Source: Chryseobacterium sp. MYb7 (lineage in GTDB: Bacteria > Bacteroidota > Bacteroidia > Flavobacteriales > Weeksellaceae). Taken from it: a stretch of 64,000 nucleotides of DNA. Under the pieces are notes generated by a model. The model had not been told where the DNA came from. It worked only from the letters and a program-made list of their open reading frames with translations, and did not search any database. The stretch lies in NCBI RefSeq assembly GCF_002979455.1, contig NZ_PCOU01000016.1, forward strand, positions 1-64,000, in the 5' to 3' direction. Every line of letters starts with the position of its first letter. The stretch's first letter is position 1. Of the stretch, positions 54,589-63,079 are shown one piece after another. The translations under genes and the position numbers were made by a program.

Positions 54589-56388
54589 TTATTTCTTTTT
54601 ATTCCTTTGCTGCTCCTGAGTTTTTTGCTGCTCCTGAGCCTTCTCCATCATTTCTCTCATTCTCTTTTGGAACTTACCTTCTGCTTTTGGCTTTTCCTTA
54701 TTAGACTGAATCTGAGCATGGATTTTCTTCTCATCCAGAATCACATACTTAATAACAAGGATGATTAAAATGTTAATCGCATTTGATACAAAATAATACC
54801 ATGAAAGCCCTGAAGCTGAAGTGTTAAGGAAAAATAGGAATGTAATCGGGAAGATGTACATTAATACTTTCATATTTGGCATTCCTTCCTGCTGAGGCTG
54901 CTGCATGTTTCCTGAAGTCATTACTGTATAAATTAAAATAACAACTGTACAAGCTAATGCAAAAATACTTAAGTGATCTCCTAAGAAAGGAACTTTAAAC
55001 GGAAGCTTGATCAAATCATCATAAGCTGTCAAATCCTTTGCAAACCAAAACCCTTGTCCTCTAAGGTCAATAAAGTTCGGGAAGAAACGGAATAAAGCAT
55101 AGAAGATAGGAATCTGAACCAATGCAGGTAAACATCCCGCCATCTGATTCACTCCGGCTTTTCTATAGATCTCCATTGTAGCCTGCTGCTTCTTCATTGG
55201 ATCTGCATCTTTGAACTTCGCATTTGCTTCATCAATTTCCGGACGAATTACTTTCATCATCGCACTCAATTTATGCTGCTTATACATAATTGGTGAAAGA
55301 ATCAGCTTTACAATGATCGTCATTACAAAAATTACCCAACCCGCTGATAATCCCCACGCAGCAATAATACTGTATAACCACATGAAGAAATAACGGTTCA
55401 TTGCTCCGATGAATGACCAGCCTAATGGAAGAATCTCATCAAAGTTCTTATCATAAGATTTAAGCAATGGTAAGTCCAATGGCATAAAATACCATGTGAA
55501 ATCCTGGTTCAGCTCACTTCCTGTCATCTGAACAAAACCTTCATAGTTGAATTTCTTTAAATATTCTCCTTCTTCAACAGTTTCCTGGTTTCCTTTACTT
55601 TGGGTAAATCCGTTTTTAGCTTCAATTACTGAAGAGAAAAACTGCTGCTTCACCCCAATCCAGTTAAGGGTTTCCTTTTCTTCATCCATTGTGGTTCTTC
55701 CATCATAATCATAGTCTTTATAATTATTGAAAGCATAAGAAAATTCTGAGTGAGACTGCTCCTGAGCTCTACCCTTTTCTAAGTTTCTCACATTATAATC
55801 CCAAATAAAATCAGCTTTGTTGTCTGAAGTAATTTTAGAAAGCCCCTGAGTTCTTACTTTAAAATCAAGAGTATATTTAGGAAGCAATGTATAAATAAAC
55901 TGAATGACAGCACCGTTGTAATCTGCAGTTAAGGTTACTGCATTACCGTTAACAGTAGGCGAGAAAACTAAATCTTTAGTATTAATAACCTTTCCTGTTT
56001 TGTCTTTAAACTGAAAACCGTAGTTTGAATTATTTTTATTGATCAGATAAAGTGGCTGATCAGCATTGTCTGTTTTGTGGTTGTATGCTTTATATTTTAA
56101 AAGCTCTACTTTAGAAACCTGCCCTCCTAAGCTTGAAAATTCAAGTTTCAATTCATTATTTCCAAGACTTGCTGTCTGGATTGCATTAGGAGTTACATTT
56201 GGATTGATATTGTTTGCCTGAGTTTGCTTTACGGCATTTTTTACCTGTTCCGTTTTCTGCTCCTGAGCTTTCAACTCCGCTTCTTTCGTTTGTTTGTTCT
56301 GGAAGTAGAACATAAAACCGAAGAGAACAAGGCATAAAACCGCGAAGCTAATCATTTGCTTCTTATCGATTCCGTTGTTTTGTTGCAT
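54589..56388 (-). CDS. yidC: Membrane protein insertase YidC
   Basis: This 599-residue insertase has an N-terminal helix (about 12-28), a large periplasmic beta-domain (about 60-345), and a conserved five-helix core (about 350-560). The core includes YSIIAAWGLSAGWVIFVMTI, YRKAGVNQMAGCLPALVQIP and SGLSWYYFVSNAINI. A long Lys/Gln-rich cytoplasmic tail ends in KKK and may contact ribosomes. It inserts inner-membrane proteins with or without SecYEG. It lies beside pyrG, a neighbourhood often seen in Bacteroidota. Confidence 0.97.
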   Translation of the reverse strand: MQQNNGIDKKQMISFAVLCLVLFGFMFYFQNKQTKEAELKAQEQKTEQVKNAVKQTQANNINPNVTPNAIQTASLGNNELKLEFSSLGGQVSKVELLKYKAYNHKTDNADQPLYLINKNNSNYGFQFKDKTGKVINTKDLVFSPTVNGNAVTLTADYNGAVIQFIYTLLPKYTLDFKVRTQGLSKITSDNKADFIWDYNVRNLEKGRAQEQSHSEFSYAFNNYKDYDYDGRTTMDEEKETLNWIGVKQQFFSSVIEAKNGFTQSKGNQETVEEGEYLKKFNYEGFVQMTGSELNQDFTWYFMPLDLPLLKSYDKNFDEILPLGWSFIGAMNRYFFMWLYSIIAAWGLSAGWVIFVMTIIVKLILSPIMYKQHKLSAMMKVIRPEIDEANAKFKDADPMKKQQATMEIYRKAGVNQMAGCLPALVQIPIFYALFRFFPNFIDLRGQGFWFAKDLTAYDDLIKLPFKVPFLGDHLSIFALACTVVILIYTVMTSGNMQQPQQEGMPNMKVLMYIFPITFLFFLNTSASGLSWYYFVSNAINILIILVIKYVILDEKKIHAQIQSNKEKPKAEGKFQKRMREMMEKAQEQQKTQEQQRNKKK

Positions 56389-56450
56389 TTTATTTTATAT
56401 TAAAATTTTAAACTTAAAATATACGTATCAGCGTACATAATTTGAGCTGA

Positions 56451-56458
56451 CAAAAATA
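56451..56458 (-). promoter_or_regulatory. -7 box of the yidC promoter
   Basis: On the minus strand this reads TATTTTTG, a full match to TAnnTTTG, 63 bp upstream of the yidC start. Confidence 0.5.
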
Positions 56459-56502
56459 CTGTTTTTTTATCAAAACTCTATGCTTTACGTTGTTACTATA
56501 TA

Positions 56503-56538
56503 ATAAACTCAAGCTGATTATTCTCAGCTTGAGTTTAT
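56503..56538 (-). terminator. Terminator after pyrG
   Basis: A perfect 15-bp inverted repeat (56503-56517 with 56524-56538) has a 6-nt loop and lies 29 bp after the pyrG stop. The T-tract is weak, but the stem is the longest in the window. Confidence 0.7.
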
Positions 56539-56566
56539 GTGTAGACGTTTATGATAAAGTTTTACC

Positions 56567-58174
56567 TTATTTCTTTTCGCAAGCCTTAATGAAAGCTCTG
56601 AACAAAGGATGCGGTGTAGCTACCGTACTCTTATATTCCGGGTGATACTGAACTCCTACATAGAATGGGTGATCCGGAAGTTCAAGTGCTTCTACCAAAC
56701 CTGTTTCAGGGTTAGTACCTGTAGCAAGGAAACCATTTTTCTCAAACTCCTGAAGATATTCACTGTTGAATTCATAACGGTGACGGTGTCTTTCAGAGAT
56801 ATTTTTGGTTCCGTAGATATCATTTAATTTAGATCCGTTCTTCAAAGAACATTTCCATGCTCCAAGACGCATTGTACCTCCTTTATCTACTATATTTTTC
56901 TGTTCTTCCATTAAAGAGATTACAGGATCCGGAGTAGCGGTATCAAATTCCATAGAGTTTGCTTTGGTATGTCCTAAAACATTTCTTGCAAATTCAATCG
57001 TCATAATCTGCATTCCTAAACAGATTCCCAACATTGGAATTTTATTTTCTCTTGCATATTTTGCAGTAAGAACTTTTCCTTCAATCCCTCTGTCTCCGAA
57101 ACCAGGAGCTACAAGGATACCATTCACTCCTTTCAGAGTATCTTTGATATTTTCCTCCGTAATATCTCCACTGTATACCCATCTTACTTTTACCTCAGTT
57201 TCAAGGTCAGCTCCTGCATGTTTGAAAGCTTCAGCAATAGAAATATAAGAATCCTGAAGTGAAATATATTTCCCTACCAATGCAATTTCAACAGTTTTCT
57301 TAGGGTTCTGGAATTTCTTAAGGAAATTCTTCCAGTCTTTAAGATCTGCATCTTTATCACTTTTCAGATCCAGTTCTTTCAATACTACATCATCAAAATT
57401 TTGTTTCTGAAGATACATTGGAACTTCATAGATCGTTTCAAGATCTTTACATTCGATAACATTATCTAAAGGAACGTTACAGAACTGAGCCAATTTTGCT
57501 CTCTGATCTTTAGGAATTTTATGTTCTGTTCTGCACACTAAAACATCTGCCATAATTCCGCTTTCCATCAACTGACGAACGGAATGCTGAGATGGTTTTG
57601 TTTTTAATTCTCCACTTGAAGCCAGATATGGCAATAAAGTAAGGTGAATCACCATAGAATTTTTCTCTCCTAACTCCCATTTTAACTGACGAACAGTTTC
57701 AATATAAGGTAAAGATTCAATATCCCCTACAGTTCCTCCGATCTCAGTAATAATGATATCGTAGTTCTGCTTGGAAAGCATTTTAATTCTACGTTTAATT
57801 TCGTTAGTAATATGAGGAATTACCTGAACTGTTTTTCCAAGGAAATCTCCTTTTCTTTCTTTTTCAATTACAGTCTGGTAGATTTTTCCTGTAGTAACGT
57901 TGTTGTTTTGGGATGTAGGAGCATCAAGATAACGCTCATAGTGGCCTAAATCCAGATCCGTCTCTGCACCATCTTCAGTCACATAACACTCTCCGTGCTC
58001 ATAAGGATTCAAAGTTCCCGGGTCGATATTGATATAAGGATCTAGTTTTTGGATCGTTACGTTAAAACCGCGTGATTTTAGCAATAGTCCCAGAGAAGCA
58101 GACACGATTCCTTTTCCCAAAGATGAAGTTACACCTCCTGTCACAAAGATGTACTTTGTATTCTTTTTACTCAT
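56567..58174 (-). CDS. pyrG: CTP synthase
   Basis: This 535-residue enzyme makes CTP from UTP, ATP and glutamine. The N-terminal amidoligase domain begins KYIFVTGGVTSSLGKGIVSA, with the ATP site at 13-21. The class I glutamine amidotransferase domain has its nucleophile Cys385 in MLGICLGMQ and the His/Glu of YHPEYKS near the C-terminus. ATG 58174 is preferred over an in-frame start at 58249 because a TAnnTTTG box sits at 58190-58197 and the family begins at MSKK. It supplies CTP also for the CDP-lipid genes divergently transcribed next door. Confidence 0.97.
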   Translation of the reverse strand: MSKKNTKYIFVTGGVTSSLGKGIVSASLGLLLKSRGFNVTIQKLDPYINIDPGTLNPYEHGECYVTEDGAETDLDLGHYERYLDAPTSQNNNVTTGKIYQTVIEKERKGDFLGKTVQVIPHITNEIKRRIKMLSKQNYDIIITEIGGTVGDIESLPYIETVRQLKWELGEKNSMVIHLTLLPYLASSGELKTKPSQHSVRQLMESGIMADVLVCRTEHKIPKDQRAKLAQFCNVPLDNVIECKDLETIYEVPMYLQKQNFDDVVLKELDLKSDKDADLKDWKNFLKKFQNPKKTVEIALVGKYISLQDSYISIAEAFKHAGADLETEVKVRWVYSGDITEENIKDTLKGVNGILVAPGFGDRGIEGKVLTAKYARENKIPMLGICLGMQIMTIEFARNVLGHTKANSMEFDTATPDPVISLMEEQKNIVDKGGTMRLGAWKCSLKNGSKLNDIYGTKNISERHRHRYEFNSEYLQEFEKNGFLATGTNPETGLVEALELPDHPFYVGVQYHPEYKSTVATPHPLFRAFIKACEKK

Positions 58175-58189
58175 TAGATTAGGTTTGTG

Positions 58190-58197
58190 CAAAGTTA
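58190..58197 (-). promoter_or_regulatory. -7 box of the pyrG promoter
   Basis: On the minus strand this reads TAACTTTG, with TTG 20 bp further upstream. It lies 15 bp before the chosen start codon and excludes the longer start. Confidence 0.6.
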
Positions 58198-58287
58198 TGG
58201 GAAAAAGAGATACAAAGCAATCTTTTGCATTTTGAAAATGATAAAACATCCTTCAAACAATCATAAAACCTGATAAAAATTTTTATC

Positions 58288-58295
58288 TATATTTG
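58288..58295 (+). promoter_or_regulatory. -7 box of the ynb-like lipid operon promoter
   Basis: TATATTTG is a full match to TAnnTTTG, 32 bp before the first gene and divergent from pyrG. Confidence 0.55.
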
Positions 58296-58327
58296 ATATA
58301 AGCAAATGAAACAAAGCTATAACCATC

Positions 58328-58930
58328 ATGATTTCCGTATATAAATTAAAACCAAAATTCCAACAGCTTCTCACGCCTGTTTTATTATTTTTTCACAGAA
58401 ATAAAATCACAGCCAATCAGATTACTATCAGCTCTATTCTTTTATCCATAGTTATTGGAATCTTTTTCTGGAATGCAGATATATCGAAATGGTTCTTTCT
58501 GAGCCTGCCTACCGGATTACTTCTGAGGATGGCTTTAAATGCTTTGGACGGAATGATGGCCAGAAAATTCAATCAGACCAGTAAACTCGGAGAAGTTTTG
58601 AATGAAGTGGGTGATATTGTTTCCGATGTGATTATATTTTTCCCTCTCCTTAAATTTCAACCAGAGAGTTTATATCTTATCGTTGTGTTTATCGTTCTTG
58701 GAATTATTAATGAATTTGCTGGATTAATGGGAAAAATCGTAGGAAAAGAACGCCGTTATGATGGTCCAATGGGGAAAAGTGACCGTGCACTTGTTCTAGG
58801 AGTCTATGGATTGTTAATGCTTTTCGAAGTAAACATTTCCGGTGTTTCCCAATATATTTTTGGAATTATCATTACTTTACTTCTGATCAGCACTTATATC
58901 CGACTTAAGAAATCTCTGAATGAAGCCTGA
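58328..58930 (+). CDS. ynbA: YnbA-like CDP-alcohol phosphatidyltransferase
   Basis: This 200-residue inner-membrane enzyme of the CDP-alcohol phosphotransferase family has about six helices. Such enzymes join an alcohol to a CDP-activated lipid or group. The motif region reads NALDGMMARKF, then KLGEVLNEVGD. The usual first and third Asp of the DxxDGxxARx8GxxxDxxxD signature are Asn here (Asn71, Asn92), while Asp74, Asp96 and Asp100 are present. From memory, E. coli YnbA has the same NALDGMLAR and LNE pattern, so this is a subfamily trait and probably not decay. The end overlaps the next gene by 11 bp. The product is unknown. Confidence 0.88.
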   Translation: MISVYKLKPKFQQLLTPVLLFFHRNKITANQITISSILLSIVIGIFFWNADISKWFFLSLPTGLLLRMALNALDGMMARKFNQTSKLGEVLNEVGDIVSDVIIFFPLLKFQPESLYLIVVFIVLGIINEFAGLMGKIVGKERRYDGPMGKSDRALVLGVYGLLMLFEVNISGVSQYIFGIIITLLLISTYIRLKKSLNEA

Positions 58931-59723
58931 AGAAAATAAATTTGCAGATGTTCCTTTAAGGGTAAAAACATGGATTTACATCATTATTGTTTTTGCGCTG
59001 GGGATCTCACATCCTATTGCCATGACTGTTTTTGTTTCGTGGATAAGTTATCAGTGCTTTTTTGAATTTTCAAGGATGTTTAAAATTTATGAATCTCCTG
59101 TTGCTCCTTCGATCTTTATAGGAGTTTTACAGTTTTTTCTGCTTTATTTCTTGAATATTGAAACCTACTTTTTGTACAGCTTTCTTATATCAACACTTAT
59201 TTCATCTCGCTTTATATTGTGGGGAACTTCTAAAAAACATCTATATGGAATTTCTGTTGCTTTATTAATTTGTCTTTTTTCCTTTCCTCATTTGTTATGG
59301 ATAAGAGACAGCGTTGATGGATTGAGTGCCATTATTTTCATTGTTGTTGTGACAGAGCTCAATGATGTATTTCAGTATCTGATGGGGAAATTTTTCGGAA
59401 AACATAAAATAACTCCTCAAATAAGTCCTAACAAAACACTGGAAGGTCTTATTGGTGGTGTTTTTCTTACCCTTATTTTAAGTAATATTCTAGGTTATTT
59501 TCTACTTAAAACTGATATTTTAACCAACAGTATTTTAGGACTTGTTCTGGGAATTTCAGGTTTTTTTGGAGATATTTTTATGTCTTATTTAAAAAGAACA
59601 ACAGGAGTAAAAGATACCGGAACTCTTCTTCCGGGACATGGTGGTCTTCTCGACAGAGTAGACAGTTTAGTATTTAACGCTCCTCTATTCTTCTGGTTAT
59701 TTCCTCTTTTGATCAAAAATTAA
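58920..59723 (+). CDS. ynbB: YnbB-like phosphatidate cytidylyltransferase (CdsA family)
   Basis: This 267-residue integral membrane enzyme has about eight helices and a complete CdsA signature at 222-248 (SYLKRTTGVKDTGTLLPGHG followed by GLLDRVD). ISPNKTLEG is at 168-176. CdsA enzymes make CDP-diacylglycerol from phosphatidic acid and CTP. In the ynb operon the equivalent protein lies right after ynbA, as here, and probably supplies the CDP-lipid for YnbA. Whether this is the housekeeping CdsA or a dedicated one depends on the rest of the genome. Confidence 0.9.
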   Translation: MKPEENKFADVPLRVKTWIYIIIVFALGISHPIAMTVFVSWISYQCFFEFSRMFKIYESPVAPSIFIGVLQFFLLYFLNIETYFLYSFLISTLISSRFILWGTSKKHLYGISVALLICLFSFPHLLWIRDSVDGLSAIIFIVVVTELNDVFQYLMGKFFGKHKITPQISPNKTLEGLIGGVFLTLILSNILGYFLLKTDILTNSILGLVLGISGFFGDIFMSYLKRTTGVKDTGTLLPGHGGLLDRVDSLVFNAPLFFWLFPLLIKN

Positions 59724-59727
59724 GGCA

Positions 59728-60768
59728 ATGAGTGAAAAATTTAAAAGAGCAGTTATCTTTTCAGGAGGCGGAACAAGACTGATGATTTATCTAGGGATGT
59801 TTGCAGCGCTGGAAAAACTCGATCTCAAACCGGACATCCTGATTGCTTCCTGTGGCGGATCATTTGCAGCCACAATCATCAATGCTTTTCCTGATCATCT
59901 TTCCAGAAAAGAATATCTGCAGTCTGAAGAATACTTTCAGTTTGTTTCAGGTACAATCGTAACAGAGCAAAAAAAGTTATCAAAAATGGGACTTTTTTCA
60001 TTAAAAAAAATGCTGGATAAAAGAAAAGCTCCCTTTATTGAAGATGTTTTCAACCGATACCTTGTGGAAATGCCTCAAGATCTATCTGAATACTTTCCAT
60101 CTATCAAAAATGTTCAGTTTTCAAAAGAAATACCGACTGTAATTATTGGTTCCGAAGTTCTTTTTACCCCAAAAGATTGTGGACAGAAAAGAAATGGAAG
60201 AAAACTATATCAAAAAGCAATTTTTACAGATCCTGAAACAACAAAGAAAATCAATCCTGAAAAAATCATTGCTGATTCTGAGAGCTTTAAAAACAGTGCC
60301 GTTAAAGAATCTCCCAAAATTTTCACAAATTTTTCTCTACTTGAAAGCACCCGCGCTTCCATTTCCGATATGTTTTATGTAGAACCTGCATTTCTTCAGG
60401 GAAAATATTTTGCCGGCGGAGCTATAGATCTCGTTCCGGCTGAAATAAGCCAACATCTGGCACAGGAAATCATTACCGAAAAAAAACAGTCTTACAATCC
60501 AATAGAAGAAGCACTTGTACGTTCTGTCCTTGGATTTAGCGGCAATGAAAGACTTGCAGAAACCAACCTGCTTTTATCCGGTCTTCAGATTGACACTATC
60601 AATATAAAACAAGAACTGGAAGGGCATTATCTAAAAAAAGGAATTGACTGGAAAAAATTTGAAGTCAGTTTTTCATTCCCGAAAAACTATCAGCAATTTG
60701 TAAAAGATATGGAAATACAATGGCAGTATGGGTTTGATCAAACAATGAAAAGTATAAAAAAGGGATAA
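59728..60768 (+). CDS. Patatin-like phospholipase-family protein
   Basis: This 346-residue protein has a patatin domain beginning RAVIFSGGGTRLMIYLGMFA. The GGG oxyanion loop (13-15) and nucleophile elbow GGSFA (Ser45) are intact. The DG[GA] motif that supplies the catalytic Asp elsewhere appears as YFAGGAIDL, so the Asp is replaced by Ala229; Asp234 might serve instead. Patatins are acyl hydrolases acting on lipids. It lies 4 bp after the ynbB-like gene, so it belongs to the operon, and is not part of the E. coli ynbABCD set. No signal peptide is seen, suggesting a cytoplasmic membrane-face location. Confidence 0.8.
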   Translation: MSEKFKRAVIFSGGGTRLMIYLGMFAALEKLDLKPDILIASCGGSFAATIINAFPDHLSRKEYLQSEEYFQFVSGTIVTEQKKLSKMGLFSLKKMLDKRKAPFIEDVFNRYLVEMPQDLSEYFPSIKNVQFSKEIPTVIIGSEVLFTPKDCGQKRNGRKLYQKAIFTDPETTKKINPEKIIADSESFKNSAVKESPKIFTNFSLLESTRASISDMFYVEPAFLQGKYFAGGAIDLVPAEISQHLAQEIITEKKQSYNPIEEALVRSVLGFSGNERLAETNLLLSGLQIDTINIKQELEGHYLKKGIDWKKFEVSFSFPKNYQQFVKDMEIQWQYGFDQTMKSIKKG

Positions 60769-60790
60769 CAATATTTTAACTGAAAACATG

Positions 60791-60852
60791 AAAATTCCCC
60801 TCCTCCGGTGGGGTGGCGAAAATTCAAAGAATTTTTGACGGGGTGGTTTTTA
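60791..60852. repeat. Intergenic repeat-like element 1
   Basis: A C-rich/G-rich pair (CCCCTCC and GGGGTGG) is followed by AAAATTC-AAA-GAATTTT, a small hairpin, and GACGGGGTGG. From memory, sequences of this type recur between genes in Chryseobacterium. The multi-copy status cannot be shown from one window. Confidence 0.5.
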
Positions 60853-60867
60853 ACACATAGTTTTAAG

Positions 60868-60930
60868 TTTCGGCTAAAGCCAATGGCATGGTAATCTATT
60901 GTGATCACGGGCTAAAGCCCGTGCCTATTG
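60868..60930. repeat. Intergenic repeat-like element 2 with palindromic hairpin
   Basis: GGCTAAAGCC occurs twice (60872-60881 and 60910-60919). The second copy lies in a perfect hairpin (CACGGGC, TAAA loop, GCCCGTG, 60906-60923). Such GGCTAAAGCC elements are familiar from Chryseobacterium intergenic DNA. The pair of elements occupies the 269-bp gap that splits the lipid cluster. Confidence 0.55.
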
Positions 60931-61037
60931 AATTAATATTTCAGAAAATAAAACTTTAGACAGCTTCATCAAAAAACATTCACCCAATTTTCACTTTTAA
61001 AATCTATTTTTACAAAAATGAAAACTACCAAACACTT

Positions 61038-61793
61038 ATGAACGTTTTTATCGCAGGCGGAACTTCGGGTATTGGCTATACATTGGCCAAACATTATCTT
61101 TCTAAAGGATGTAGTGTAGGAATCTGCGGAAGAGATCTTACCAAAATCACTGAAAATAATTCTAAGGATTTAAAAGCATTTCAGACAGATGTTTGTGATA
61201 TAAACGCCATGTTATCCACATTGCAATCTTTTCTTGTGGATAAAAATGGTCTTGACATTTTTATCAACTGTGCCGGAAGCTATGCTGAAGATGTAGCAGG
61301 AAGAATTTCCTATGAAGAGGCTGAAGAAATGCTTCAAACTAATATTCTGGGTACCGTAAACTGCTTCGAGGCAACGAGAAAAGTAATGAAAAACCAGCAA
61401 AAAGGAAGCATTGCTGTGATTGCTTCTGTTTCCGGGATGCTTGAATATGAAAACTCTAGTCTTTATACGAAGACCAAACGTTCTGTCATTCAGATTGCAG
61501 ATGCGTATCGACGAGCGTTAAAACCTTTTGGAATCTCCGTCACTACAATTGCACCAGGATATATTGACACTGAGAAATTAAGACAGCTCAACCAAAATGA
61601 TTTAAGCAAAAAACCATTTCTTACGGATGTACAAACTGCAGTCCTAATTATTACTGAAGCTATTGAAAATCAGAAAAAACTCATTATTTTTCCTTCAAAA
61701 ATGAAGTGGATGATGCGGTCATTATCCCTGCTTCCTTCTTCACTATTAAATATCATCATGTTTAGAAAGGCCAAATGGATGAAAAACGACTAG
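61038..61793 (+). CDS. Short-chain dehydrogenase/reductase (SDR)
   Basis: This 251-residue oxidoreductase has the NAD(P)-binding motif GGTSGIG (7-13), NCAG (77-80), a catalytic Ser in ASVSG (130-132), Tyr143 and Lys147 (YTKTK). The substrate is unknown; SDRs often reduce keto groups in lipid pathways. Two hydrophobic stretches near the C-terminus could associate with the membrane. It is preceded by 269 bp of repeat DNA and its last 19 bp overlap the next gene. An extra gene compared with ynbABCD. Confidence 0.88.
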   Translation: MNVFIAGGTSGIGYTLAKHYLSKGCSVGICGRDLTKITENNSKDLKAFQTDVCDINAMLSTLQSFLVDKNGLDIFINCAGSYAEDVAGRISYEEAEEMLQTNILGTVNCFEATRKVMKNQQKGSIAVIASVSGMLEYENSSLYTKTKRSVIQIADAYRRALKPFGISVTTIAPGYIDTEKLRQLNQNDLSKKPFLTDVQTAVLIITEAIENQKKLIIFPSKMKWMMRSLSLLPSSLLNIIMFRKAKWMKND

Positions 61794-63076
61794 CAATACA
61801 ACAGAAACTTTACGCTCTCACTCTTTGTGCCATTGTATTTATGATGGTTTACAATTTCGCGGCATGGTATGTTTCGAGACTGGCAAATGTTCCGTCTTTT
61901 GTTTTTGATTTTGAAAAATACATTCCATTTATTTCGTGGAGCATCATTCCTTATATGACGAGCGGAATCTTTTTCTGTCTGGTGTTTTTTTTCTGTCAGA
62001 ATAAAGAACAGCTGAAAGTTTTGACCCAAAGAATACTTTTTGTAACTGTTGTTGCAGGGATTTGTTTCTTATTATTTCCCTTAAAATTTTCTCTGCCAAA
62101 ACCTGAGGTCGACAGTTCTATTTTGGGATATTCTTTTCAGTTTTTAAAAGTATTTGATGCTCCGTTCAATCAGGCTCCTTCGCTTCATATTGCCTATGCT
62201 TTTATTTTTTGGTCTGTTTTCAGGAATTTAAAAAGAGGAAGAACTTTGGTAATGTTTTGGCTTATTCTGCTGGGAATTTCTACTTTGACAACCTATCAGC
62301 ATCATTTCATTGATGTCATCACTGGAAGTATTCTCGCTCATCTAAGTTTTATCATCTTTCCTTATAGAAAAACCGATTTTCAGTACCGAAATTTTCAAGT
62401 TGCTAACCTCTATTTTTTATCAGGATGGATTCTCATTTTAGCAGCAATTCTTGCTGGTCAATTCTTTGGAAAAGCAGGATTAGTTTTACTTTGGCCAAGT
62501 TTTATGATTCTTCTCATCGGATATCATTATCAGAAAAATAATATCTTCGTTTTAAAAAATAAAAAAGGAAATATTCCATGGTTTAAAAAGATTTTTTATT
62601 TCCCATACCTGATCCTGTATCAGATATTTTGGACGTTTCTCCGAAAAAACAGAACGCCTGTGGAAATTATTCCCGGTTTATATATTTCATCAAGACCTGA
62701 TCATGAAAGTCTGAAAGATTTCCAGATTGACAAAACAACCATTGTTTATGACCTATCAGCCGAAATGGAAGAGCTTACCATTATAAAGGATAAAGCAAAT
62801 TATCATGCCGCTCCTTTTCTGGATATTGGAATGCTCGATATTAAGGAAACTCAAAAATTGGTTTCGGAAATCACAGAACATTATCAACAGCTTCCACCAG
62901 ATGGAAAGATTCTGATCCACTGTACTATGGGATTCACCAGAAGTTCAGTAATCGGGATTTTAGTAATCAAAAATATTTTATCTTTACCTCTTACAGAAGC
63001 AATAACCATGATGAAAATCCACAATAAGCATGCTGTGATTCATACCTATCTGGAGGATTTTCTGAAAAAATTTTAA
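61775..63076 (+). CDS. ynbD: YnbD-like protein: PAP2 phosphatase fused to dual-specificity phosphatase
   Basis: This 433-residue protein has an N-terminal membrane part with about six to eight helices and PAP2-type residues (NQAPSLHIAYAF, 133-144, and HHFIDVITG, 176-184). This is the acid phosphatase superfamily that removes phosphate from lipid phosphates such as phosphatidate or phosphatidylglycerol phosphate. The C-terminal 150 residues (about 290-433) form a dual-specificity/tyrosine phosphatase domain with the CX5R loop HCTMGFTRSS (382-391). The same fusion is found in E. coli YnbD, from memory. It could dephosphorylate the product of the YnbA step. The start overlaps the SDR gene. Confidence 0.88.
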   Translation: MDEKRLAIQQKLYALTLCAIVFMMVYNFAAWYVSRLANVPSFVFDFEKYIPFISWSIIPYMTSGIFFCLVFFFCQNKEQLKVLTQRILFVTVVAGICFLLFPLKFSLPKPEVDSSILGYSFQFLKVFDAPFNQAPSLHIAYAFIFWSVFRNLKRGRTLVMFWLILLGISTLTTYQHHFIDVITGSILAHLSFIIFPYRKTDFQYRNFQVANLYFLSGWILILAAILAGQFFGKAGLVLLWPSFMILLIGYHYQKNNIFVLKNKKGNIPWFKKIFYFPYLILYQIFWTFLRKNRTPVEIIPGLYISSRPDHESLKDFQIDKTTIVYDLSAEMEELTIIKDKANYHAAPFLDIGMLDIKETQKLVSEITEHYQQLPPDGKILIHCTMGFTRSSVIGILVIKNILSLPLTEAITMMKIHNKHAVIHTYLEDFLKKF

Positions 63077-63079
63077 ACT

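Noticed and set aside
61212-61400. Minus-strand frame within the SDR gene
   Set aside because: It is a shadow of the SDR coding sequence, which has full catalytic motifs on the other strand.
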